From UBA12088 sp964568345 (GTDB lineage Bacteria; Patescibacteriota; Minisyncoccia; Phycocordibacterales; UBA12088), in assembly GCA_964568345.1 (NCBI GenBank), contig CAZMPG010000002.1, positions 1-51,813 of the forward strand: a stretch of 51,813 bases of DNA, given 5' to 3'. The translations under genes and the position numbers were made by a program. Positions 30,487 through 38,499 of the stretch are shown here, piece by piece. A model generated the notes under the pieces. The model ran no database searches, was not told the DNA's origin, and saw only the letters and a list, made by a program, of their open reading frames with translations. Position 1 is the stretch's first letter, and each line of letters starts with the position of its first letter.

Positions 30487-31776
30487 ATGGAAGCGCACGT
30501 AGTCCGCAACTTCGACGCGCTTGCGGCGACGCCGCTCCGCAGCGACGCGCTTACGATCGCTGAGGCGGGGTACCGCGCGCTAGCGACACCTGTGGTGGTG
30601 CGGCGTGCGGTGGCACGCGACCACGCGACCCTCACTGTCGCAGGGAAGCCCTACGACATCACAGCGTACGAGCACTGCTACCTCCTCGCGGTCGGTAAGT
30701 GTGCACTCGATGCGAGCCGCGAGCTTGAAACGATCCTCGGCGACTTCCTCACCGAGGGTGTTGCTCTCGATGTACGCGAGGGGTCGCTCGAGCGGGTACG
30801 CGGGTACGTATGTACGCATCCGTACCCATCAGCACAGAACGCCACGGCGACCCGGGCACTCCTCGACCTCGCGACCCAGGCGACCGAACGCGATCTCGTG
30901 CTCTGCGTCGTCTCGGGCGGTGGCTCGGCACTCCTCACCCAGCCACTCTCCCACACACCCCTCGCTGAGGCAGAGCTCATTCGCCATCTCTTCCGGCGCG
31001 GGGCAACGATCACTGAGCTCAATATGGTGCGTAAGCACCTCTCCACGGCGCGTGGAGGCGGGGTGGCGGCCGCGGCGTACCCGGCGACGGTCGTCTCACT
31101 CATTTTCTCAGACGTACCCGGCGACGATATTGCCATCATTTCGAGCGCACCGACCGTGCGCGACACCACGACGTGCGCCGATGCGCGTGCCGTGCTCGAG
31201 CGGTACGGTGCCGACCGCGCTGGTTTCCCTGCAACACACCTCATTGAGACCCCGAAGCGCGACGAGCTCTTCCGCCGGGTACGAAACGAGCTCGTCCTCA
31301 CGAACGAAACCGCACTCATCGCGATGCGTGACTGTGCGGAAGGGCTCGGATACCATACGCTCATCCGCGACACCCAGATGGTGGGCGAAGCCCGTGCCGT
31401 TGGTGCCACAATTGCCGCAGAAATCGCTGCTGCCCGTCCACGGAGCGTGCTCCTCTACGGGGGCGAGACAACCGTCACCATTTCTGGCAAGGGCACGGGT
31501 GGGCGCAACGAGGAGCTTGCGCTCGGCGCGCTCCTTACGGTTGGCACAGCGGAGCTCGTCGTGTCGCTCGCGTCCGACGGCCGGGACAACACCGACCTTG
31601 CAGGCGGCATCGCCGACGCAGTGACGCGGGGTGAGGCGGAGCGTAGGGGGCTTGACCCGACGGACTTCCTGGGCAGGAACGACAGCCATACCTTTTTCCA
31701 CACATTGCAGCAGGGTGTCGACACGGGCTATACTGGCACTAACGTAGCCGACCTCGTGATCGCCATTAAACAGTAA
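30487..31776 (+). CDS. Glycerate 2-kinase (GckA/MOFRL family)
   Basis: A 429-residue enzyme that phosphorylates glycerate to 2-phosphoglycerate. Seen: HPYPSAQNATATRALL, the CVVSGGGSALL loop, KHLSTARGGG, LIFSDVPGDD, and in the C-terminal MOFRL domain GGETTVTISGKGTGGRNEELAL and SLASDGRDNTDLAGGIAD. With ppsA and eno following, it feeds 2-phosphoglycerate directly into enolase. The ATG follows an extended -10 box; a GTG six bases earlier is less likely. Confidence 0.9.
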   Translation: MEAHVVRNFDALAATPLRSDALTIAEAGYRALATPVVVRRAVARDHATLTVAGKPYDITAYEHCYLLAVGKCALDASRELETILGDFLTEGVALDVREGSLERVRGYVCTHPYPSAQNATATRALLDLATQATERDLVLCVVSGGGSALLTQPLSHTPLAEAELIRHLFRRGATITELNMVRKHLSTARGGGVAAAAYPATVVSLIFSDVPGDDIAIISSAPTVRDTTTCADARAVLERYGADRAGFPATHLIETPKRDELFRRVRNELVLTNETALIAMRDCAEGLGYHTLIRDTQMVGEARAVGATIAAEIAAARPRSVLLYGGETTVTISGKGTGGRNEELALGALLTVGTAELVVSLASDGRDNTDLAGGIADAVTRGEAERRGLDPTDFLGRNDSHTFFHTLQQGVDTGYTGTNVADLVIAIKQ

Positions 31777-31799
31777 CCTACGGGCGGCCGTCGTTCTTT

Positions 31800-34229
31800 A
31801 TGATGCAAGACGCACAACCGCTCATCCGCTGGTACAAGGACCTCACGATAGCCGACGTGCCAGAGGTCGGTGGCAAGAACGCCGCGCTCGGCGAGATGGT
31901 GCGCGAGCTCCTACCTCTCGGTGTGCGGGTGCCGAACGGCTTCGCGATCACTGCCGGGGCATACCGCTACTTCCTCGCCGCAACGGGGCTCCGTGTGCGC
32001 ATCGAGGAGGCGCTCCAGGGTCTCGATACCCACAACATTCCCGATCTCCAGGAGCGAGGGAAGCGCGTGCGCGAGCTCATCCTTGCCGAGGAGCTTCCGA
32101 ACGATCTTGCTGCAGCTATTGTTTCGGCGTATCGCGAGCTCGTCGAGCTCGAGGGGGCGGAAGATGTCGCGGTGCGTTCAAGCGCCACCGCGGAGGACCT
32201 CCCCGGAGCTTCGTTTGCCGGCCAGCAGGAGACGTACCTCAACGTCGTGGGCGACCGCGATGTGCTCGAGGCGACGAAGAAGTGCATTGCGTCGCTCTTC
32301 ACCGACCGCGCGATTAGCTACCGGGTTGATAAGGGTTTCTCGCACACCGACGTCGCGCTCTCGGTGGGGGTACAGAAGATGGTACGCTCCGACCTCGCGG
32401 TCTCCGGCGTTATGTTCTCGATAGACACGGAGACCGGCTTCGACAAGGTCGTCATCATCGAGGGGAGTTACGGCTTGGGGGAGATGGTGGTGCAGGGCAA
32501 AGTGACACCGGATAGCTTCACCGTCTTCAAGCCGGCACTCGAGAAGGGCGCACGGGCGGTCATCGCGCGCGATATCGGTCCGAAGGACGTCAAGATGGTG
32601 TATGGCGAAAAAGGAGGCGGCGTCATCGTAGACGTGCCGACCGAGGATCGCAATCGGTACTGCCTCTCCGACGAGGAGATCGAGCGGCTCGCGCGGTGGG
32701 CGCTCTCAATCGAAAAGCACTTCAGCACGAAGCATGGCCACTACCAGCCGATGGACATGGAGTGGGCGAAGGATGGCGCGACGGGTGAGCTCTACATCGT
32801 CCAAGCGCGGCCAGAGACGGTCATCTCGACGCGTGACAAGAATGTGTTCGTTGAGTACGTGCGCAAGGGTACTGGTGAAGCGCTCGTGTCGGGCATCTCC
32901 GTAGGTACGAAGATAGCGACCGGTCGGGTGCGGGTCATCCGCGACGTCGCCCATATCAACGAGTTTCAAAAGGGCGAGGTGCTCGTCACCGAGATCACCG
33001 ACCCTGACTGGGAGCCTATCATGAAAATAGCGAGCGCTATCGTGACCGACAAGGGGGGGCGTACGAGCCATGCAGCCATCGTCTCCCGCGAGCTCGGTAT
33101 ACCCTGTATCGTGGGAACGGAGCGCGCGACCGCGGCTCTCTCGACCGGCCGCGAGGTCACCGTGGACTGTTCCGGCGGGGCGGGGGGTGTCGTATACGCG
33201 GGCATCCTCCCCTTTGAGAAGGTAGAGCACCGCCTCGACACCCTCCCCGCGCTTCGCACGAAGGTCATGGTCAATATCGGCTCGCCGGAGGAGGCCTTCA
33301 AGCACACGTACCTCCCGGTCTCCGGAGTTGGGCTTGGCCGCCTCGAGTTTATCATCATGAGCCACATCCGGGTGCATCCGAACGCACTCCTCGAGTACGA
33401 TACGCTCAAGTGGTACGCGGGCGAGGGGCAGCAGGACAAGGCTGAGCTCGTTGCGAAGATTGACGAGCTCACAAAGGGCTACACCGATAAGACGCGGTAC
33501 TACGTTGACGAGCTCACCGAGGGTATCGCGAAGATAGCCGCGGCGTTCTATCCGCACGACGTTATCGTTCGATTCAGCGACTTCAAGACAAACGAGTACC
33601 GGACGCTCCTTGGTGGGTACCTCTACGAGCCCGAAGAGGAGAACCCGATGATCGGCTGGCGCGGTACGAGCCGGTACTACGACGACAAGTTCAAGCGTGC
33701 GTTCGGTCTCGAGTGTGAGGCAATGCACCGGGTACGCACCGAGCTCGGGCTCGACAACGTCATCCCCATGGTGCCGTTCTGCCGCACCCTCAACGAGGCG
33801 GACCAGGTGCTCGCGGTTATGCAGGAGCACGGCCTCTCGCGCGAGCAGGGGGTCAAGGTGTACGTCATGTGCGAGATACCGGCGAACGTACTCCTCGCGG
33901 ACGAATTTCTCGACCGGTTCGACGGCTTCTCGATAGGGAGCAACGACCTCACGCAGCTCGTCCTCGGCATGGACCGCGACAACAACGTTATTGCCCACAT
34001 CGCGAACGAGAACAACGAAGCGGTGAAGCGCATGATCCGCCCCGCGGTTGAAGCGTGCAAGAAGCGCGGTAAGTACATCGGCATCTGTGGCCAGGCGCCG
34101 AGCGATTTTCCCGAGTTTGCACAGTTTCTCGTAGGTCTTGGCATCGAGAGCCTCTCGTTCACCCCCGATACGGTCATCAAGACGTTGCCGAAGATAGCGG
34201 AGGCGGAGCGCGAGCCCAGAGAAAAGTGA
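31800..34229 (+). CDS. ppsA: Phosphoenolpyruvate synthase
   Basis: An 809-residue enzyme converting pyruvate plus ATP to PEP, AMP and phosphate. It is probably reversible and ATP-yielding in such organisms (inference). Seen: VGGKNAALGEM in the ATP-grasp domain, RSSATAEDLPGASFAGQQET, phospho-carrier His424 in GGRTSHAAIVSRELGIPC, and the C-terminal PEP-binding barrel with GSNDLTQLVLGMDRDN and the catalytic Cys763 in GICGQAPSD. The stop codon TGA lies inside a GTGAAAA heptamer repeat. It is preceded by glycerate kinase at 23 bases. Confidence 0.95.
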   Translation: MMQDAQPLIRWYKDLTIADVPEVGGKNAALGEMVRELLPLGVRVPNGFAITAGAYRYFLAATGLRVRIEEALQGLDTHNIPDLQERGKRVRELILAEELPNDLAAAIVSAYRELVELEGAEDVAVRSSATAEDLPGASFAGQQETYLNVVGDRDVLEATKKCIASLFTDRAISYRVDKGFSHTDVALSVGVQKMVRSDLAVSGVMFSIDTETGFDKVVIIEGSYGLGEMVVQGKVTPDSFTVFKPALEKGARAVIARDIGPKDVKMVYGEKGGGVIVDVPTEDRNRYCLSDEEIERLARWALSIEKHFSTKHGHYQPMDMEWAKDGATGELYIVQARPETVISTRDKNVFVEYVRKGTGEALVSGISVGTKIATGRVRVIRDVAHINEFQKGEVLVTEITDPDWEPIMKIASAIVTDKGGRTSHAAIVSRELGIPCIVGTERATAALSTGREVTVDCSGGAGGVVYAGILPFEKVEHRLDTLPALRTKVMVNIGSPEEAFKHTYLPVSGVGLGRLEFIIMSHIRVHPNALLEYDTLKWYAGEGQQDKAELVAKIDELTKGYTDKTRYYVDELTEGIAKIAAAFYPHDVIVRFSDFKTNEYRTLLGGYLYEPEEENPMIGWRGTSRYYDDKFKRAFGLECEAMHRVRTELGLDNVIPMVPFCRTLNEADQVLAVMQEHGLSREQGVKVYVMCEIPANVLLADEFLDRFDGFSIGSNDLTQLVLGMDRDNNVIAHIANENNEAVKRMIRPAVEACKKRGKYIGICGQAPSDFPEFAQFLVGLGIESLSFTPDTVIKTLPKIAEAEREPREK

Positions 34230-34240
34230 AAAGAACAGGT
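34219..34240. repeat. Half heptamer element, GAGAAAA family
   Basis: GAGAAAA, GTGAAAA, GAACAGG. The second unit contains the ppsA stop codon TGA. No clear pyrimidine arm follows. Confidence 0.7.
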
Positions 34241-34308
34241 AAAGTTTTGTTCCCGTCTCACGATTCTATATATGCTGTAGCGTGGTATAGTGCACGTGTT
34301 ACCCGTGC

Positions 34309-34317
34309 TGCTATACA
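34309..34317 (+). promoter_or_regulatory. Extended -10 box of eno
   Basis: TGC-TATACA ending eight bases before the ATG at 34326. A second box, TGG-TATAGT, is at 34283-34291. Confidence 0.5.
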
Positions 34318-34325
34318 CGAGCGTC

Positions 34326-35603
34326 ATGCCTACAATAACCACTATCGCTGCTCGCCAGATTTTTGACTCCCGTGGCAACCCCACGGTCGAAGCGGATGTG
34401 TACCTCGAGGACGGCTCGATGGGTCGTGCCGCGGTGCCGAGTGGCGCCTCGACAGGAAGTGGCGAGGCGTACGAGCTTCGCGATGGGGGAGCGGCGTACG
34501 GCGGCAAGGGGGTCCATGAAGCGGTCGCAAACGTGGGGGAACTCGCGGGGGCGCTCGTCGGGCAGGATGCAGGCGATCAGGAGGTTGTGGATCGTACGAT
34601 GTGCGAGCTCGACGGGACCGATCGCAAGGAGCGGCTCGGTGCAAACGCCATCCTTGCGGTGTCGCTCGCTGTGGCAAAAGCGGAGGCGGTGGCGCGGGGG
34701 GAGCCCCTCTACGAGTACGTGCGGACCCTCTCGCGCATGGCGCCGACACCGATTCTCCCCATGCCGCTCGCTAATCTCATGAATGGCGGACGGCATGCCG
34801 CAGGGTCTGCCGACTTCCAGGAGTTCATGGTGATCCCCGTTGGCGCTGCCCGCTTCTCCGAGGCACTCAGGATGGTGGTTGAGGTGTTCCACGCTCTCCG
34901 TAGCGTGCTTGTGGATGAGGGGTATGGTACGACGGTGGGCGACGAGGGCGGCTTCGCGCCGCGCCTCCGTCGGGGCAATCGCGAGGCGCTCGAGCTCCTC
35001 GTGCGTGCGGTCGAGCGAGCCGGGTATCGGGTGGGCGACGAAGTCGCCTTCGGTATTGATGTTGCAGCGAGTGAGCTTCTCACCGAGGATGGTAGGTACC
35101 GGCTTGCGAGCGAGGATCGCACCCTTGAGACCGAGGAACTTATTGATCTCTATGGTACCCTCGCGCACGAGTTCCCCCTCGTCTCTATTGAGGATGGCCT
35201 GAGCGAGACTGATTGGGTGGGTTGGCAGTCGCTCACCGAGCGCCTCCAGAACGTCGCCCAGGTTATCGGCGACGACCTTTTCGTGACCAATCCGACCCTC
35301 CTCCGGCGCGGCATTGAGGAGCGATCGGCGACCGGCCTCATTGTGAAGGTAAACCAGGTGGGGACGCTCACCGAAGCCATCGAGGCGGTTGATACTGCGG
35401 CAGAAGCGGGGTGGGAGGCTGTCGTGTCGCACCGCTCCGGGGAAACGGAGGACACGACCATCGCGCACCTCGCGGTGGGACTTGCAACTGGCCAGATCAA
35501 GACAGGCTCGGTGAGTCGCACTGACCGTGTTGCGAAGTACAACGAGCTCCTGCGCATAGAAGAGGAGCTCGGCGATAGCGCTGTGTTTACGGCGTGGAAG
35601 TGA
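34326..35603 (+). CDS. eno: Enolase
   Basis: A 425-residue glycolytic enzyme interconverting 2-phosphoglycerate and PEP. Seen: RQIFDSRGNPTVE, the mobile loop SGASTGSGEAYELRDG, NGGRHA, GDEGGFAP, the metal ligands in FGIDVAASE, SIEDGLSE and GDDLFVTN, catalytic Lys in IVKVNQVGTLTE, and VSHRSGETEDTTIAHLAVG. The length is normal. The ATG at 34326 starts the conserved N-terminus; an upstream in-frame start would add an unconserved hydrophobic stretch. Confidence 0.96.
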   Translation: MPTITTIAARQIFDSRGNPTVEADVYLEDGSMGRAAVPSGASTGSGEAYELRDGGAAYGGKGVHEAVANVGELAGALVGQDAGDQEVVDRTMCELDGTDRKERLGANAILAVSLAVAKAEAVARGEPLYEYVRTLSRMAPTPILPMPLANLMNGGRHAAGSADFQEFMVIPVGAARFSEALRMVVEVFHALRSVLVDEGYGTTVGDEGGFAPRLRRGNREALELLVRAVERAGYRVGDEVAFGIDVAASELLTEDGRYRLASEDRTLETEELIDLYGTLAHEFPLVSIEDGLSETDWVGWQSLTERLQNVAQVIGDDLFVTNPTLLRRGIEERSATGLIVKVNQVGTLTEAIEAVDTAAEAGWEAVVSHRSGETEDTTIAHLAVGLATGQIKTGSVSRTDRVAKYNELLRIEEELGDSAVFTAWK

Positions 35604-35716
35604 CAGATAGACCATGCATAGATAGAGGGGACTATGGACGATGGAGGCGAACGGGACCATGGACTATGGACACTAGAGGCGAAGTACCTCGGGGTACCTA
35701 TAGTCCATTGCCTCAT
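35604..35716. repeat. Heptamer repeats, GACTATG family (copy 2)
   Basis: The array begins directly after the eno stop. Units such as GGACTAT, GGACGAT, GGACCAT and GGACTAT appear in the left part, and the complementary CTATAGTCCATTG in the right. The remaining gene-free bases to 35960 hold the nrdJ promoter and no gene. Confidence 0.75.
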
Positions 35717-35888
35717 CTACCGCCCCGTCTCAATCTCGACCGCTCGCTTGCCTATGCCCACCGGAGCGATATCGTCAAGCCGCGTACCTGTGCATAACGA
35801 AACAGCCCGCAGTACGAGCGCGTTTTTTTGTGCACCCTTGGTCGTGTCGCAAAAATGTTTTCCCGTATGGCGCGTGTAGCGTAGGAGC

Positions 35889-35918
35889 TTCACCGTCGCG
35901 CGGGGAAAGGAGTACAAT
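35889..35918 (+). promoter_or_regulatory. Promoter of the ribonucleotide reductase gene
   Basis: TTCACC, an 18-base spacer, then TACAAT, giving a leader of roughly 35 bases before the ATG at 35961. An inverted repeat GGCGCAGGTGCGCC (35931-35944) lies in the leader. Confidence 0.5.
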
Positions 35919-35960
35919 GCAGAGAACAGGGGCGCAGGTGCGCCATTGCTTACCAGCGTA

Positions 35961-38384
35961 ATGTCGTCGTCCGGTATGTCACGTTCTTCACCACACACCA
36001 CCCACGCCACGCCCGCCGAGGGTGCAGCGGTTATTGACGCCCTCTTTGCGGAGGGTGCATCCTCCCCCCAGGGGGGCGGACACGCAGACGCGAAAGGGTC
36101 ATACTACGCTTCGTTCGTGCCGCAGATCCAAAAGCGCGATGGCTCCATTGTGCCGTTCGACTTCACCAAGATCGTGCGGGCTATTTCGCTCGCCATGGAG
36201 CAGACCGGCGAAGGGTCGCCCGAGGAAGCCGAGATGGTTGCTCACAAGGTGGTGGCAGATATGGTGCGCATCGCAAAGAAGTACAAAAACTTCCTACCGA
36301 CTGTCGAGGGTACGCAGGACGAAGTCGAGCGTCAGCTCATCCTCTCCGAGTATGTGAAGACCGCGAAGCACTACATCCTCTACCGCGAGGAGCACGCGCG
36401 GGTGCGGAAGAGTACCGTCGCGGTGCCCGAGCACGTACGCAAGCTCGCCGAGGAGAGCTCGAAGTACTTCGCTGGCAACCCGCTTGGTGAGTTCGTGTAC
36501 CTCCGTACGTATGCGCGGTGGATCGAGGAGGAGAGTCGCCGCGAGACGTGGATCGAAACGGTTGATCGGTATGTCGGCTTTATGCGGGAGAATCTTGGCA
36601 GCAAGCTCTCCGACGCGGAGTATGCCGAGGTGCGTGAGGCGATTTTGAAGCAGGAAGCGATGCCCTCGATGCGCCTCCTTCAGTTTGCCGGCAAGCCCGC
36701 ACGCCGCTGCAACGCTGTCGCCTACAACTGCTCCTTCATCGCCCCCACCTCGATCGAAGACTTTGGTGAGGTACTCTACCTCTCCGCATCCGGCTGTGGT
36801 GTCGGTTTTTCAGCGGAGAGTAAGAACATTGAGCAGCTGCCACAGATCAAGGAGCAGACGGGTGTCGTGCTCAAGACCCACGTCGTCGCAGACAGCAAGG
36901 AAGGGTGGGCGAGTGCGCTTGTTCACGGCATGAAGACCTGGTACGACGGCAAAGACGTACAGTTCGACTATGCGCTCATCCGGCCTGCGGGGGCGCGCCT
37001 ACGGACGATGGGAGGCAAGGCATCAGGCCCGGAGCCACTCCGTTCACTTCTCGACTTCACCCGCTCCAAGATCCTTTCGCGCCAGAACCGAAGGCTCCGC
37101 AATATTGATGCGCACGATATCCTCTGTAAGATAGGCGAGGCCATTGTCTCGGGCGGCGTACGACGGAGCGCCATGATCTCGCTCTCCGACCTCGACGACG
37201 ACCTCATCCGCCACGCGAAGGACGGTGCGTTCTACAACACCGACCCCCATCGCATGCTTGCGAACAACAGTGCGGTGTACGAGGTGAAGCCCTCGAGCGA
37301 AGAGTTTATGGAGGAGTGGATGGCGCTCATGAAGGGACGGAGCGGCGAGCGCGGCATCTTCAACCGTGGCGGGCTCATGGCGCAGCTCCCGAAGCGCCGG
37401 CTCGACCTCTGGGAGGGTCAGGGTGTCATCGAGCACGGAAAGATTGTTGCGCCGATTGGCACCAATCCTTGTGGCGAAATAATCCTCAAAAGTAAGCAGT
37501 TCTGCAACCTCTCCGAGGTTATTGCGCGGCGTGATGACACACTCGCGACTCTGAAGAAGAAGGTGCGTATCGCTGCTATCCTCGGCACGTACCAATCGTC
37601 GCTCACCTCGTTTAGCTACCTCTCGCAGGCGTGGGTAGACAACTGCGCGAGCGAGCGGCTCCTCGGCGTTTCGGTCACCGGGCAGTGGGATTCCCCGGAG
37701 AGCAGGAAGCCAGAGGTCCTCCGTGCGCTCCGCGATGAGGCAATAGCGGTCAACAAGAAGTACGCGAAGCGGTTCGGTATACCCGCCTCAACCGCAATCA
37801 CTGCGGTGAAGCCCTCGGGCACGGTGTCGCAGACGGTGAACTGTGCGTCCGGCATGCACCCGCGGCACAGTGAGTACTACATTCGGCGGATCCGCATCAC
37901 CGCGACTGACTCACTCTTCAAGATGCTCAAGGACCAGGGCGTGCCGTACCACCCCGAGGTGGGGCAGGTCGAGGAGACCGCCAACACTTTCGTGCTCGAG
38001 TTTCCGGTCAAGTCGCCGAAGAGCTCCGTGTACAGCAATGACCTCTCCGCTCTTGAGCAGCTCGAGTACTGGCGCAGTGTCAAGGAAAACTACACCGAGC
38101 ACAACCCATCGGTAACCATCTCGATAGGCGACAACGAGTGGGTCGGCGTGGCGAACTGGCTCTACGAGCATTGGGAGATGATCGGCGGCCTCTCCTTCCT
38201 TCCGCGCGAGAACCATAGCTACCGCCTCGCGCCGTACGAAGCTATCACCAGGGAGCAGTACGAGGAGCTCGCAAAGCGCTTCGAAAACCTCGACTACTCG
38301 AAGCTTGTGACGTACGAGCTCCGCGACGAGACCGAGCAGGCAAAGGAGCTCGCGTGTGCCGGGGGCACGTGCGAGATAGTGTAG
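35961..38384 (+). CDS. nrdJ: Class II (B12-dependent) ribonucleoside-triphosphate reductase
   Basis: An 807-residue enzyme making deoxynucleotides with adenosylcobalamin, independent of oxygen. Seen: an N-terminal ATP-cone (QIQKRDGSIVPFDFTKIVRA), Cys257 in NCSFIAPTS, the radical Cys504 with Glu506 in NPCGEI, Cys515 in KQFCNLSE, and the C-terminal redox pair CAGGTC (Cys799/804). The spacing matches the five essential Cys of Lactobacillus RTPR. The ATG at 35961 was chosen; 35976 is possible. No B12 synthesis genes are in the window, so cobalamin is probably scavenged (inference). Confidence 0.93.
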   Translation: MSSSGMSRSSPHTTHATPAEGAAVIDALFAEGASSPQGGGHADAKGSYYASFVPQIQKRDGSIVPFDFTKIVRAISLAMEQTGEGSPEEAEMVAHKVVADMVRIAKKYKNFLPTVEGTQDEVERQLILSEYVKTAKHYILYREEHARVRKSTVAVPEHVRKLAEESSKYFAGNPLGEFVYLRTYARWIEEESRRETWIETVDRYVGFMRENLGSKLSDAEYAEVREAILKQEAMPSMRLLQFAGKPARRCNAVAYNCSFIAPTSIEDFGEVLYLSASGCGVGFSAESKNIEQLPQIKEQTGVVLKTHVVADSKEGWASALVHGMKTWYDGKDVQFDYALIRPAGARLRTMGGKASGPEPLRSLLDFTRSKILSRQNRRLRNIDAHDILCKIGEAIVSGGVRRSAMISLSDLDDDLIRHAKDGAFYNTDPHRMLANNSAVYEVKPSSEEFMEEWMALMKGRSGERGIFNRGGLMAQLPKRRLDLWEGQGVIEHGKIVAPIGTNPCGEIILKSKQFCNLSEVIARRDDTLATLKKKVRIAAILGTYQSSLTSFSYLSQAWVDNCASERLLGVSVTGQWDSPESRKPEVLRALRDEAIAVNKKYAKRFGIPASTAITAVKPSGTVSQTVNCASGMHPRHSEYYIRRIRITATDSLFKMLKDQGVPYHPEVGQVEETANTFVLEFPVKSPKSSVYSNDLSALEQLEYWRSVKENYTEHNPSVTISIGDNEWVGVANWLYEHWEMIGGLSFLPRENHSYRLAPYEAITREQYEELAKRFENLDYSKLVTYELRDETEQAKELACAGGTCEIV

Positions 38385-38388
38385 GCGA

Positions 38389-38423
38389 GAGAAAAGTGAA
38401 AAGAGGCAAGGGAAAAGAGTGCA
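38389..38423. repeat. Half heptamer element, GAGAAAA family
   Basis: GAGAAAA, GTGAAAA, GAGGCAA, GGGAAAA, GAGTGCA in strict 7-base phase, five bases after the nrdJ stop. Confidence 0.75.
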
Positions 38424-38487
38424 TGCCGACCATGTTTTCTGCGGGGTTGTGCATACTTCCCCATTCCCTTATGCCGCTCCTGTGCCC

Positions 38488-38493
38488 TATACT
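38488..38493 (+). promoter_or_regulatory. -10 box of smc
   Basis: TATACT ending six bases before the ATG at 38500. There is no TG extension and no SD. Confidence 0.45.
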
Positions 38494-38499
38494 ACGAGC

